Assembly (NCBI GenBank): GCA_013115135.1
Contig: JABANP010000003.1
Span: 310,001-374,000, forward strand
Direction: 5' to 3'
Length of the DNA stretch: 64,000 bases
Source: Perkinsus olseni
Lineage: Eukaryota > Perkinsozoa > Perkinsida > Perkinsidae
Shown: one piece after another, positions 35,490 through 45,900 of the stretch
Numbering within the stretch: position 1 is the stretch's first letter
Layout: each line of letters starts with the position of its first letter
The notes under the pieces: generated by a model
Told to the model about the DNA's origin: nothing
What the model saw: the letters and a program-made list of their open reading frames with translations, nothing else
Database searches by the model: none
Made by a program: the position numbers and the translations under genes

Positions 35490-36339
35490 GAGTGAGAGGC
35501 GGTCCTTGAAGTCTCAGCAGCAAAAGTCAGCAGCGGCGGCAGAGACTTCGGGGGTACCCGGTCGGGCCCGCTCTGCTGTGTAGTTTTGTTCATCAACATA
35601 CCCCTATCAATTGCCGGTTTGCGTTTGTGGAATATTTTTTATTGTAGTAATGCGGAAGTCGTTGAGACGTGTACGAAAGAAGTGTAAATTTGTCCCTAGC
35701 AGCCGCCTACTGTTTCCTGCGTACCGTGATACTTAAGAAGGGCAGCTTGCGTTGGTTAATCCCAATCGACGTCTACACGATCGATTCCTGACCGATTTCA
35801 AGGTTTGTAATAACAGTCATGTCTTTCAATTTCAACTTCAGGTGGTCGACATTTTTCCGCCTCCGTTATGAACTCCCATATTAGTTTGATCCATTTCGAA
35901 GTCGATTTGGCTGAGCAAGTTTAGCGTAACCGGAAGTTGTCCAATCATTGCGAAGTTTCGGCAGTTCAGTCCACTCGCACCGTCTGAGGCCGTTTGACAA
36001 ACATTGAATTGATCGGGAATTTGTGTAGTCTGATGGCCTGCCAGTTGCTAGTCGTGTATGACATCACCATCTCTGATCATATCACCATGTTGTGGCAAGA
36101 GGGATAAGAGCATCGCTGGAGTCCGCAGGAGTAGCAGCAGGATTGACAGGTCCACGCTTCATGTGAGTCCCCTCAAATCATCATAACTGGCTGCAGTTGC
36201 GAGGCTTGCTCTGCACGAGTGCTGCTATGAGGCTCCGAACCGTTGGGGTCTGATTTCATATTGGTGTCTGTCATTCTGGGGTCTACTGAAATTGTGGTTG
36301 AAAGTAGTGCTTGGACTGCTCGTCTTAAGCTAGTAGCGC
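35490..36339. other. intergenic spacer
   Basis: No frame of note. Contains T- and A-rich stretches around 35620-35700 just after the Mo25 stop. No signal recognised. Confidence 0.45.
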
Positions 36340-37809
36340 ATGGACGTCTTTTGGACAGTCTGTTATCAGAATACTGAACAGACGGTTACATCCTCGGCTT
36401 GGAAGAGCGTCAATTCTGATGGATCGGCCTTCATGTCGAGCGCGGAGCAGCACACCATCAGCCGTCAATCCAGCGTGGAGATCGACAAGGACTCTCTCGA
36501 AGACGGACGGCAGGAAGCGGATTCCCTCATTGACAGAGTCATAGAGGACTCGTTACATAACGAGTTGGAGAGTAGCCAAGGGCCGGCCTAGTAGAGACCA
36601 TCAGAGTTGGTTCTCAGATGCAACTGTTGATGATGACGGGGAGTTCAACGTCAGCATTCACCGGTCTCGTAGGTTTCCGGGCTAGTCAACCTCAGCTCGC
36701 TCATTTCCCGTGCCGGTGGCAGGTAGCGCTTTCAGTGAGGGAAGTCTGGGGCTGAGGATGTCTTCACACGAGAGTGGCTCTCATTTGATTATTGACTCGG
36801 TCAATAATGGCGGGAAGCATCGCTGAGTGGAATAAGAACTGTCCCGAGTTAGCGCTGAAGGAGGGCGATGAAATCGTCGGGGTAAGGCGCCTCCCTTTCT
36901 CGGATCAGTTGTTTGCTCGGCCCCTCTGTCAGATTAATGAGATTCGAGGGAACTCCTCTCGAATGCTGAGCGAGTGTGCGGGTGGGAAGAATGCCCTGCG
37001 GCTCAGCATCAGGCGTCGTCGTACAGCCTAGTGAGTGTCGTACCTGTTGCTGCTCTTGTTCACCATGGTTTGTTACCAGTATTACCCTTCGTGTCACCCT
37101 GAGGGAGTCGTGTTGTAGTGTTCTGAGGTGATCTTGGCGGACCATGTGGCGACCATCACTTGCTCTTCCATCGTTCACATGGGAGCAAACAACTGCTGCG
37201 ATCGTGAAGCGGCCGACGAAACGGCCAAGACTAGTAGCGAAGTCCTAGCGGTGCACGGAGATTCGTCAAACGCCTTCGATGCCTCTACCTCGGGATACAG
37301 GGAGGCGCCACCGAGCATCAGCGAGTATGGTGGTGGTGACCTCAGTATGGAGGCCTCGGTGGTTGAGGCATCGCCGCCTTTAGGGGTCGGTCAGCTTCTA
37401 CAATCTCCCAGGGTGGATGGCCACTCTTTGCTTAGCCCTTGCCGGGGGTCGAGTCTCGAGGCAAGAAGATGTGGATCGTGACGATAGAGAAGGGCGGTGA
37501 GTACAGGCTTGCTGGGGTAGGTGGATATGTTCGCAGGATCGCGGCTTGGCATTGACGTTGATCATAACGACCCCAGCTATCTACTTGTTGAGGGAGTCAC
37601 TGGTGGAGTCGTCGGAGCATACAATGGCGACCATCCAGCAGAGGCGCTCCAACCTGGCGACCACATCGTAGAGGTGAGCTACCATTACTGGCCATTCGCA
37701 AAGCGCCTTCTAGGTCAATGGTGTTCGGGGCGACTCCCTTGGAATGATCACTCGATGCAAGGCGGATGATCGGCTCACTATGAGCGTTGAACGGGAGCTC
37801 TCTCGATGA
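36340..37809 (+). CDS. protein with two PDZ-like domains, one +1 frame change
   Basis: The first exon (36340-36591) is acidic and Ser-rich (SSVEIDKDSLEDGRQEADS). The first PDZ-like domain reads GLRMSSHESGSHLIIDSV, then IAEWNKNCPELALKEGDEIV and NALRLSIRR. The second reads LGIDVDHNDPSYLLVEGV, HPAEALQPGDHIVEV, a 40-bp intron (37674-37713), VNGVRGDSLGMITRCKADD and LTMSVERELSR, stop 37807-37809. The G-D-x-I-V-x-V...L motif after a carboxylate-loop-like strand is the PDZ pattern; partners are unknown. In the first domain AATGGCGGGAAGCATCGC carries one G too many (36812-36814); without it NNGG runs into SIAEWNK in frame. Boundaries between 36600 and 36720 and between 37030 and 37470 are approximate. 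Confidence 0.55.
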
Positions 37810-38117
37810 TGATGATGGCCATGCTTTTCATTGTGTGTGATAGTGTTTCTTGATCTCGAAGTTTAATGCTGGTAGCAGTGCATGGCCACTACTCTTTGAT
37901 ACCACACAGGTTGAGTTAACAAGGCTCCTCCAAATGCCGTGCGATAGTCCTGAGCGGTGTTGTTTCGCGTCAGCCATGGACTCTAACCACTGCTGGAGAT
38001 GATGAGGATGTGACGAATGAGTTCCTCCTCTCTATTAGAAGGGCTGGGCAAAAGAGGACTCGGCCCTGATGATGGGCCTGTAGACATACTCTATGAAGGT
38101 TCCATTCTGAAAGGAAG

Positions 38118-38519
38118 GTGTATCGCCCAGCAAGCCCGTTTCGTGGTGACACCCAGCTCAGGTTCCGCATGGAGGTACCCGAGAACGGTGCACTGAAGCT
38201 ATCGTTCGCTTTGGATGAGGCCCGAAGTGACCCTGCCCGATTCGTGTTCATACAGGAGCTCATCACAGCCGTAGCTGTTGACCTCGGCAGGACGCCTGCT
38301 TGGGACGGCTTTCTGTGTTGTGAGGATGGGAAGACAGACTCTGAAGGTGGAGTCCTCGTGGCCTTCGCGGCGAAGGATGACATAGAGAAAACAGCAACGA
38401 GATTTGCCGAGGTACATTCAAGCCAGCGATCTCGACTACACCATTTGTCGACCGATTCCATGTTCTGTCACAACGGTCTCATCTATTTCCATTTTAATTC
38501 TAGAAGATCAATATTTTGA
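38118..38519 (+). CDS. unidentified small protein or exon
   Basis: Convincing open frame with VPENGALKLSFALDEARSD, FVFIQELITAVAVDLGRTP, and GGVLVAFAAKDDIEKTATRF, a beta-alpha-beta pattern somewhat like SEA-type modules in alveolate surface proteins (weak resemblance). A GTACAT donor may end the exon at about 38411, after which the frame loses coding character. It could also be a further exon of the PDZ-like gene upstream. Confidence 0.35.
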   Translation: MYRPASPFRGDTQLRFRMEVPENGALKLSFALDEARSDPARFVFIQELITAVAVDLGRTPAWDGFLCCEDGKTDSEGGVLVAFAAKDDIEKTATRFAEVHSSQRSRLHHLSTDSMFCHNGLIYFHFNSRRSIF

Positions 38520-38983
38520 AAAAATTCGGATATATCGGATAATATTTTCCCACTCCCGTTTCGTAAATTTCCATTCTGAGAATATCAGGCCGTTATGACA
38601 AACCTTGGAATCGATCGGTAAATGATGAATAATGCCCCCTGAGCTCAGGTATTAAGATGGTGTCTTACCTGCCGTCTTGGCGACGCCCCAGTGACCAAGG
38701 TAGAGAACTTAGTGCGAACTACTCCACTAGCTGCTCTACTCGCTTCCATGGAGGCAACGCCTTTTCACAATTAGTACAGCATGAATAGTAAAATAGTAGC
38801 CTTGAGTTGCCCCCAGTTTGACTATGAACGCAAGGGTGAAGAGAGCGATGCGGAAAATGTAGTCATCGTTGAGACGACGTAAACAGGGTTTGTTACTTCA
38901 CAGAGGTGGATGTATTGACCATGCATCCTGATGTTGAAAAAAGCCGAGCAGCCATCTTGGCTCATCAGGTACAGAAAAACTCC
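38520..38983. other. convergent intergenic region
   Basis: AT-richer than its surroundings at 38500-38640. Holds the spliced-leader-like motif at 38950-38968 on the plus strand, just past the stop of the minus-strand ATP-grasp gene. No gene supported. Confidence 0.5.
38950..38968 (+). other. spliced-leader-like motif followed by GT
   Basis: AGCCATCTTGGCTCA (38950-38964) matches the core of the 21-22 nt dinoflagellate/Perkinsus spliced leader as I remember it (CCGTAGCCATYTTGGCTCAAG). Here it is preceded by CCGAGC instead of CCGT and followed by TCAG|GTAC rather than AG|GT. It could be a diverged SL gene, a relic of a retroposed mRNA, or chance. Confidence 0.3.
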
Positions 38984-40697
38984 TCACATGCGAGATAAAC
39001 AATCAGCAGCGATTTCCGAGCTGAGTTTTTGAGCCAAAGCCTTGGCCTTACGGCCGTCACTGAGGGACACGACAAGCTCGGCAATCCAACTGGGCATACC
39101 ATCATCTGGGCCGACAACGGCCTCGCCGTCGTGTACGAGAGCGCTCAACTGCACCACCCCAGAGATGTCACGGAACTTATCCAAAAACTCGATGCTGTCG
39201 ACCACCCCAGATTTGGGAGCCCCAACGAAAGCATAGGCGATAGACATACCAGTCGACTTTAATTGGGGGTCTTGAGGGGATGCCGACCGTCATCAGGAGC
39301 TGCTCGACGACGAGGTCGACGCCACTCGACGTGCCTGTGGATGAGTCTGGTTGGGCCGCCGCCCATTCTGGCATTGACCTCGATCAAGGCGAGGACCTCG
39401 GCTAGTGAACTTGCCCTCTACATGAAAAACTCCGTGAGTAAAACCAATCGCAGCGACAGCGTCCTGAGCCATTTTCTTGAGACCAGCAACCTTCTCTTCG
39501 GGGAGAAGAGAAGGGAGGGCAGCCCAGGTCTCGGCAAAGTACGGTTCGACGGTCGGCCCGTTGTCAATAACATAGCAAAACCTGCACTCGCCATCGCAAA
39601 AGAGGCAGTCAACATCCACCTCGTCGCCGTCTAAAAACTCCTCGAGCATCATGTCAAGAGCAATGACATGCTCAGCGTTGATACCATCAGCCTCGATCGC
39701 TTCAGACACGGTCGAGTCGGTACGAACCTTAGTCACGCGTTCCAACGCCCCAGCCTTGACCCTCAGACCAGCCATTAGGTGGACGAGATCCCCGTAGGTG
39801 CGTTTGAGGTCGTCCATGTCGGACACTTTCTGTACTCCGAGTGAAGCTGCTCCAGCAATGGGTTTGAGCACAGCGGGGAAGCCGACGTGTTGGGCAGCCT
39901 GTTCGAGCTGATTCGGATCTGTTATGAGGAAGTTCCGAATGGATGGCAGGCCCTTAGCGGTCATTATGTCACGTGTCTTGTGCTTGTCGCGAGCAATGTC
40001 GACGCACTCGACAGACGGGCCGGGGAGGCCTAGAGCCTCGGACAGCCTGGCGGCCATGGGCACGGCGAGCTCAACGAAAGTGCATATACCATCGACGGGT
40101 CCCACGAGAGGATCCTCCTCCAGCGATCTGATAGCATCCAAAGCCTGGTGGAAGAGCACCTCGTTGTCAGCGGTGAAGTCAATCGGAATGAACTTGGCGA
40201 TGATCTCCTCAGGAACCATTTCCTCAGCCCAAGAATCTGGGCCGTCAATGACAACGACCTTAACACCGAGCTCAGCGGCCCTCTGGTAGATGAATTTCTT
40301 CCCCTTGTAGCCAGCGCAAAAACACAGCAATAGTCGCTCCACGAAGTAACTGTTGTCTCAGTGCCTGACCCTCTTCACTATCATGCTCGAGCAGTTCTCG
40401 AGGGATCTGTTTGAGCATTTGAAACGTAGCAGTTGGAGTCAAATTAGCGGCAACTCCACTGCGCTCTTCGGGGGTCATGGCTTCGGGTAAGATAGACGTG
40501 CTGAGGAACATATCGGCCATAAACGGGGTTGATAAATCTAGGTTGAGTTGACCATCTTCGACGACCTCTAGACACATACCATCAAGTGAGGCAGTGCTCG
40601 GGGACCGCTGACGGGGTTTGGCCAGTGGAGACTGCCACGAGCCCTCGTTGGGCCTGTTGTTGGCGACTTCGAGGGCTTCGTCAAAACTGAGGGTCAT
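38984..40697 (-). CDS. ATP-grasp ligase (carnosine synthase/BacD-like) with four +1 frame changes
   Basis: The ATP-grasp fold forms an acyl-phosphate and couples it to an amine; relatives make dipeptides. Start chosen at MTLSFDEALEVANNRP (40697); an upstream in-frame ATG also exists. The N-terminal Rossmann-like part has CAGYKGKKFIYQRAAELGVK. The grasp domain shows DKHKTRDIMTAKGLPSIRNF, VGFPAVLKPIAGAASLGV, EFLDGDEVDVDCLF and THGVFHVEGKFTSRGPRL, followed (after shifts) by EVNARMGGGPTRLIHRHV, VDLVVEQLLMTVGIPSRPP and SIAYAFVGAPKSG. The metal/ATP ligand pattern E-x-N-x-R is intact. The frame changes at a T5 run (40318-40322), at about 39385, about 39325 and 39248, each one extra base in gene sense. 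The natural substrate is unknown. The gene's 5' end lies about 170 bp from a retrotransposon insertion. Confidence 0.75.
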
Positions 40698-40861
40698 TGC
40701 GATACGACAAACAGCTGAACACTGTGTAGAAGAAGCGAACATATCAGGTAGGCGACCCCTTCGCCGGCAGAAGATCATCCGTGACAGCGTGCAACATCAT
40801 GTGACGCCGCGCCGAGATCGGCGGAGCGAAGCGCAGTTTGTGATTTTTTACGAAATCTGCG

Positions 40862-40865
40862 CGGG
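40862..40865. repeat. target-site duplication, left copy (CGGG)
   Basis: The four bases before the 5' LTR equal those after the 3' LTR (52465-52468). A 4-bp duplication fits BEL/Pao- or Ty3-type integrases. Confidence 0.75.
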
Positions 40866-41333
40866 TGCGCAACCTCGCGGCTTGAGAAGTTGCGATAGCG
40901 AACGCCCAAGATGTGCGCATCCAAAACGGCGACAGTTTTATTTCGACTACTACTGCTAGCCTTTTGCCGACTGTTGAACTACTCGACTAGCTTATCCTTC
41001 GGTGGAGTGTAAGCACGGTTACAGTGCTTAGCACTCCGTCGAACTAGCTGTGATAACTGCTAGTTAGTGTCTGCTATAGACCAGTGATGGTAACTAGATT
41101 GGTATTACTAGTCGGTATTGAGCAATTACTATGAGGACCTCTGCAACTATAGCTCAAGTGACTACTCTGATTATCTCTCTAGTATTGAGTTAATCTAGTG
41201 GCGTGACTAGTAATCGTGTAATCGTTCGGATTCGGTTAATCCACGGTCCTCCGGTGGTGTTGTTGGCTCCAGATTACCTCCATTCCGAGGTTCCTCTCCA
41301 GCTTTACCACTGCTGCCGCCGCTGGACCGCGCA
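40866..41333 (+). repeat. 5' LTR
   Basis: 468 bp, compared base by base with 51997-52464 without finding a difference. Starts TGCGCAACCTCGCGG, ends GCTGGACCGCGCA. It contains an inverted repeat around the AAGCACGGTTACAGTGCTT segment (about 41010-41030). Confidence 0.95.
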
Positions 41334-42929
41334 TTCTACCGGGATATTACGATACCTTCAGCCGAGCTAATTTACGATGCTCTACTACTAGTGACTCTCG
41401 GTAACTCCACTACTACCACGGTTGTTCAACGCTTCCCCCAACACCGAGCCTGATCACCTCCAGTTGGTGCGCTGCAACGACTACAAGTATACTGAAGCTA
41501 TATCTGGCAGTCACTTTTGGTAAGAACATCGACAACGCTTCGGCCTGACTCCCTCTGTGCACTATCGTTGGGCATGCTAGCTACATGCTTCTTCTGTAGT
41601 CACAAGACGACATGGTAGGCATGATGGTGGGTCTTCCTCCCGGGAAGGCTTTCCGTGTAGTCTACTACCCCACTACAAGCACGACTAGTGTTCACTTCAG
41701 CGCTGAGAGAACACTAGGGAGTCAGAGGTATCTATATCCCACTACGACGACTGAACCTACCATAAACCACTATAAAGTATGACTGACGAGTCATGCTTCT
41801 ACTTACCTTCACTACTACTTTCCGGGTCCTCAAGAGACTAGTCCAGGACATGTCCATCTGCCAGGTGGGGATGACTACTCTTAAGAATCCGGACTGTAGC
41901 GTGTCAACAAGCAAGGCGTATTAAGCGGATGCAATCTACGAGCAGACCACCGGACACTCACTACCAGCTAGTCTACTACTCGTTCGGTAACAACATGCAT
42001 CTGCGACCGTGCTCAACGTTGCGACGCCTACCTTGACTATTTGGTTGGTGTCGCTCCAACTGGGATAGTACAGCCGGCCTATCCACTCGGCATTTGTGCT
42101 ACGCCGACTGCTACTATCTACCCTTATCTACCCTATGTACAGAAGTCCTTCTGCCTGATGGAAGAGACGATCTATACGAGGATGGACGTGAAGATCATTT
42201 ACTACACAGAAGCGCTCTGAATTAGCGCTAGCTCTTGGTTGTTGACTCTGAGTACTAAGGTCTTCTCGTCACGCTGAGCACTGCTGCACTAGTGACGTTC
42301 TACGCTTTGGTGTTGGCGACGAACGTTGGTGCTTACCTCGACTACTAGTCGGCTATGGTTACACGACCTTGCTCCATTTGTACTAGTGACGTTCCAATCC
42401 TTGACTTGGGTGGCGAATGTTCAGTCTTGAAGTTGGCTACTGGTACAAATGCGATGGCAATTCCGAGTACTACTTCGACCCGTAACAGACTACCATCTAC
42501 GGTAGCGTGCGGTCCTACTAGGGCGATCTTGTTATTCGGATGAGCCCAACCGCATGGATTTATTGACCCACTAATCCACGCGACAAGTGACCTTGGTCGT
42601 TGGTCACTTATTTGATGGCCTTGGTCTTTTGGCCTACTCTCTAGCCTTGATGATTGGCTACGACTTGACTGCTATGTGCTTGGTTTGTTTGCCTGGTGGT
42701 CACGACCTTGTTTTTGGTCGTTAGTAATGGTTCATTACTATGGCCTTGGTTTTGGCCTCCTACACACTATATGTTTAGGGTAGACGTCGACTGCGACACC
42801 TATACAATTCCCACTATCCTTCACTGCGTGCACTAAGATAGTACAAGCCCTTGGCACAGTCTACTCATGGTATTGTATTTGAGTTTGACGCCAAATGGTG
42901 TGAACTACCCTTAGTATTATTTACTTGTT
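41334..42929 (+). other. retrotransposon leader (5' untranslated region)
   Basis: 1.6 kb without a long frame. Rich in CTACTA/ACTAGT-type short motifs. Directly after the LTR the sequence is TTCTACCGGGATATTACG, not the usual TGG primer-binding start. The 3' third holds the hairpin array at 42585-42757. Confidence 0.8.
42585..42757 (+). other. array of six short hairpins in the leader
   Basis: Perfect stems: AAGTGACC 42585-42592/GGTCACTT 42602-42609; GGCC 42617-42620/42631-42634; TAGCC 42642-42646/GGCTA 42656-42660; ACGACC 42702-42707/GGTCGT 42716-42721; TAGTAATG 42722-42729/CATTACTA 42733-42740; GGCC 42742-42745/42754-42757. Four of the six have a CCTTG-type 5' side of the loop. A role in packaging, dimerisation or translation is inference. 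Confidence 0.75.
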
Positions 42930-45900
42930 ATGTCTCCCACTAACAACTCCGCTGCTGCCCATACCGGTGAAGATGGCGCTGGTCGTACCCCTGCCAATGA
43001 GGAACTACACGACGTTGGTATACACAACCAGAGTGGTGATCCTCCACCGGTGTATGGACCAAGGCCTCTTCCCCCTCAATATACTACTAACCCTACCGGC
43101 GCTGAGGACGCGACTACTACAGGACCTTACCCGGTACCAGCTGGTCCTACTAGACAGACTGATGATAGTAACTATTGTCATCCAGTCATCCCTGGCCCAC
43201 AGCGCCCCGGCCCCCTCCACTCTACCGCTTCCTACCCTGGAGATGGCCGATACTATGGTACTGACCCCTATGGAGTGACGGTGCCCGTACGGTCGGCCAA
43301 TCAACGTGGCCAACCCCCTGTACCGACTGATCCACGTTCGGTACTGCTACCTCCTCCACCTCCGTACTACGTGCCTCCTGGAGATTACCGCGGTCAATAT
43401 GCACCTTCTGGTCCCGGTAATTACCCTGTGCCTCACGGCAACCCGCCCTACCCCAAGCCTGACTACCGTGGCCAACAAGACAACTACAACTACGCTCCCC
43501 AGCTACCACGTCCTGTCAGTGCTCCGGGTCCCTACCCCCCATTCGTGGGTATCCCTAATTATCCTAATCAACCAGTTGGTTACGGCCTACCACCACATCA
43601 AACCCTCCCGGGCATCTTCTACGTACCACGTAAGAGGGCCAACACCCACTATGGCTGGTGTGAAGGTTGCAATGATTACAACTGCTCGGCTCAAATTAGC
43701 ATGAAGGACTACGACTCCGCTGAACGAGTTGTTGACAGTCTGAAGCCAAGTGCTGCATTCAAAGGAGCTGAAGACTATCGGTCTGGTACTACATTCATCG
43801 AAGAGATGAACACCAAGACTGAAGGACATCCGGATGTGGTGCGCTACCTGTGGTTGAAACGCTACACAACTTCCTATGTATGGAATTTTATTACCGATGC
43901 AATACAGCCCCCCACTAGATGCCATCGTGCTTATGGGTACCAAATGCAACAACTACTAGACCGACTACACCTTCACTATGATTCACTAGATCATGTTCAT
44001 CGAGTCTCGGATGATCTGGCCCGTTGTGTCCAAGGAGAGCGGTCTGTATACCAGTTTATCCGTAAACTAGAAACGATGGCCTCTGAACTATACGACCTTG
44101 GGTCACCGGTTCGCTACCGAGATCTTAAGGTCAGACTACACAAAGGTTTGAGATCGATTCATCTACGCCAACGACTAGATATTGATCTCGTCAACGACTA
44201 CATGTCCTTTGAACAGTTTCGTGACCGTGTACTACACCATCATAAGCAGCTCGTCAGCTACTATGGCTCTAAGTACGACAAGGATGAGACCGACGATATT
44301 AACTCTGGTCTGCGACGCTCAAAGGACAACTCTACTCGTGCTCGAACCGCCAAGGAGTATACACCGAGGAGTACCACTAGCAGAGACCGTTCTTATTCTC
44401 CGAGAAGGTCATCCGTCAACTACGTTGATAACGACGGTTCCGAGAGTGACTACTCTGTCAAGCACCTACTAGCCATTAAGAACGATGTTACCGGCTTTAC
44501 CTGCTTTCGCTGCAACAAGGCAGGCCACTCGGCTAAGAATTGCCCAGAACTACAACCCGCCAATCTGGACTCCCGTTGCAAGATCTGCGGTAACCCGGCC
44601 CATACCACTGATGACTGCCGTATCAACACGGACCGACTAGTGTGCCACAGGTGTAACAACCCTGGGCATTTGGCCTATGTTTGTGGTACCAAATTACAAA
44701 CGCCACCTCCCTCAAGAGTGACTACTGGCCAGCCAACTAACCGGTCTTCTACTTCTGGCACCGGCAAGGGTTCTGGCCCTAAACCTACTACCAAAGGCAA
44801 GGTTAATACTAATGTCCATGCCACCTTTCTCAACAACGGAACTGCTGAGGTAGAGCGTCACTGCTACACACTACGCAGCTCGAGGACTAGACCACCTACT
44901 CCAGACCCTCGGGTCCGACATCGAGAAGGAATGATGACCGGCTACGTCACTATTGAAGAGACAGAGGTGACGGCTATTTATGACACCGGTGCTGACGTAT
45001 CACTAATAACGGCAGAGTGTCTCAACTATGTCGCTCCGGACGCTGACCTCGAACCCGAAGTCATCAACACCCTCAGCGCGGCCAATGGTGGACACTTACA
45101 CACTATCGGCAATGTACGTCTACGAGTTTCGACTACAAGAGTGTCCGCAATAGATAATTTTCTGGTTACAACGGTACCACTAAGTCACCCGGTGATACTT
45201 GGTTGCCCGACGATGTCGCGCCTAAGGACTCGAATCACTATCTCCCCAGCTGGCTACCATATTGAGACTAACTGGGAGACCAAGACCACTAACAACAAGG
45301 TCAGATTCAACGACTATGTTGATTTCACTGCACGACACGTCGAAGACGAGGCCCCTGCGGAGGATGACTCAAACGCCGTTCTACAAGAAGATGATTTAGA
45401 CAAGTACGATTACATCACCAACTATAAGATCAACTGCATCAACCAACTGTGTCATCAAGAGGGAATCCTAGTCCACAATGGTGCCGAAACATTGTCAACT
45501 ACGCCATGGTTATCAATCCCGGCTACTATCGTTCCTACAATGATCAATGAACTATCATTGATCCGTGGCCAAGGCCCTTCCAACGACGGGAAGAACGAAA
45601 CCAACACTACTAGAAGTCTGGCACCCCCCAAACAGTCTAACGTGGCCAACTACTTGAACCGCTATGCCGAAGATGAGGACCCTGTGGAGGATGACTCAGG
45701 CGACGCACCATCTGGCGGTACTAACGTGGCCAACTACTTGAACCACTATGCCGAAGATGAGGACCCTGTGGAGGATGACTCAGGCGACGCACCATCTGGC
45801 GGTACTAACGTGGCCAACTACTTGAACCACTATACCGAAGATGAGGACCCTGTGGAGGATGACTCAGGCGACGCACCATCTGGCGGTACTAACGTGGCCA

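Noticed and set aside
43306..44472. Extra frames within the retroelement (43306-43704, 44182-44472 and similar)
   Set aside because: They overlap the continuous Gag-Pol frame, which has clear domains; Thr/Leu/Val-rich translations are typical of reading ACTACTA-rich DNA out of frame.
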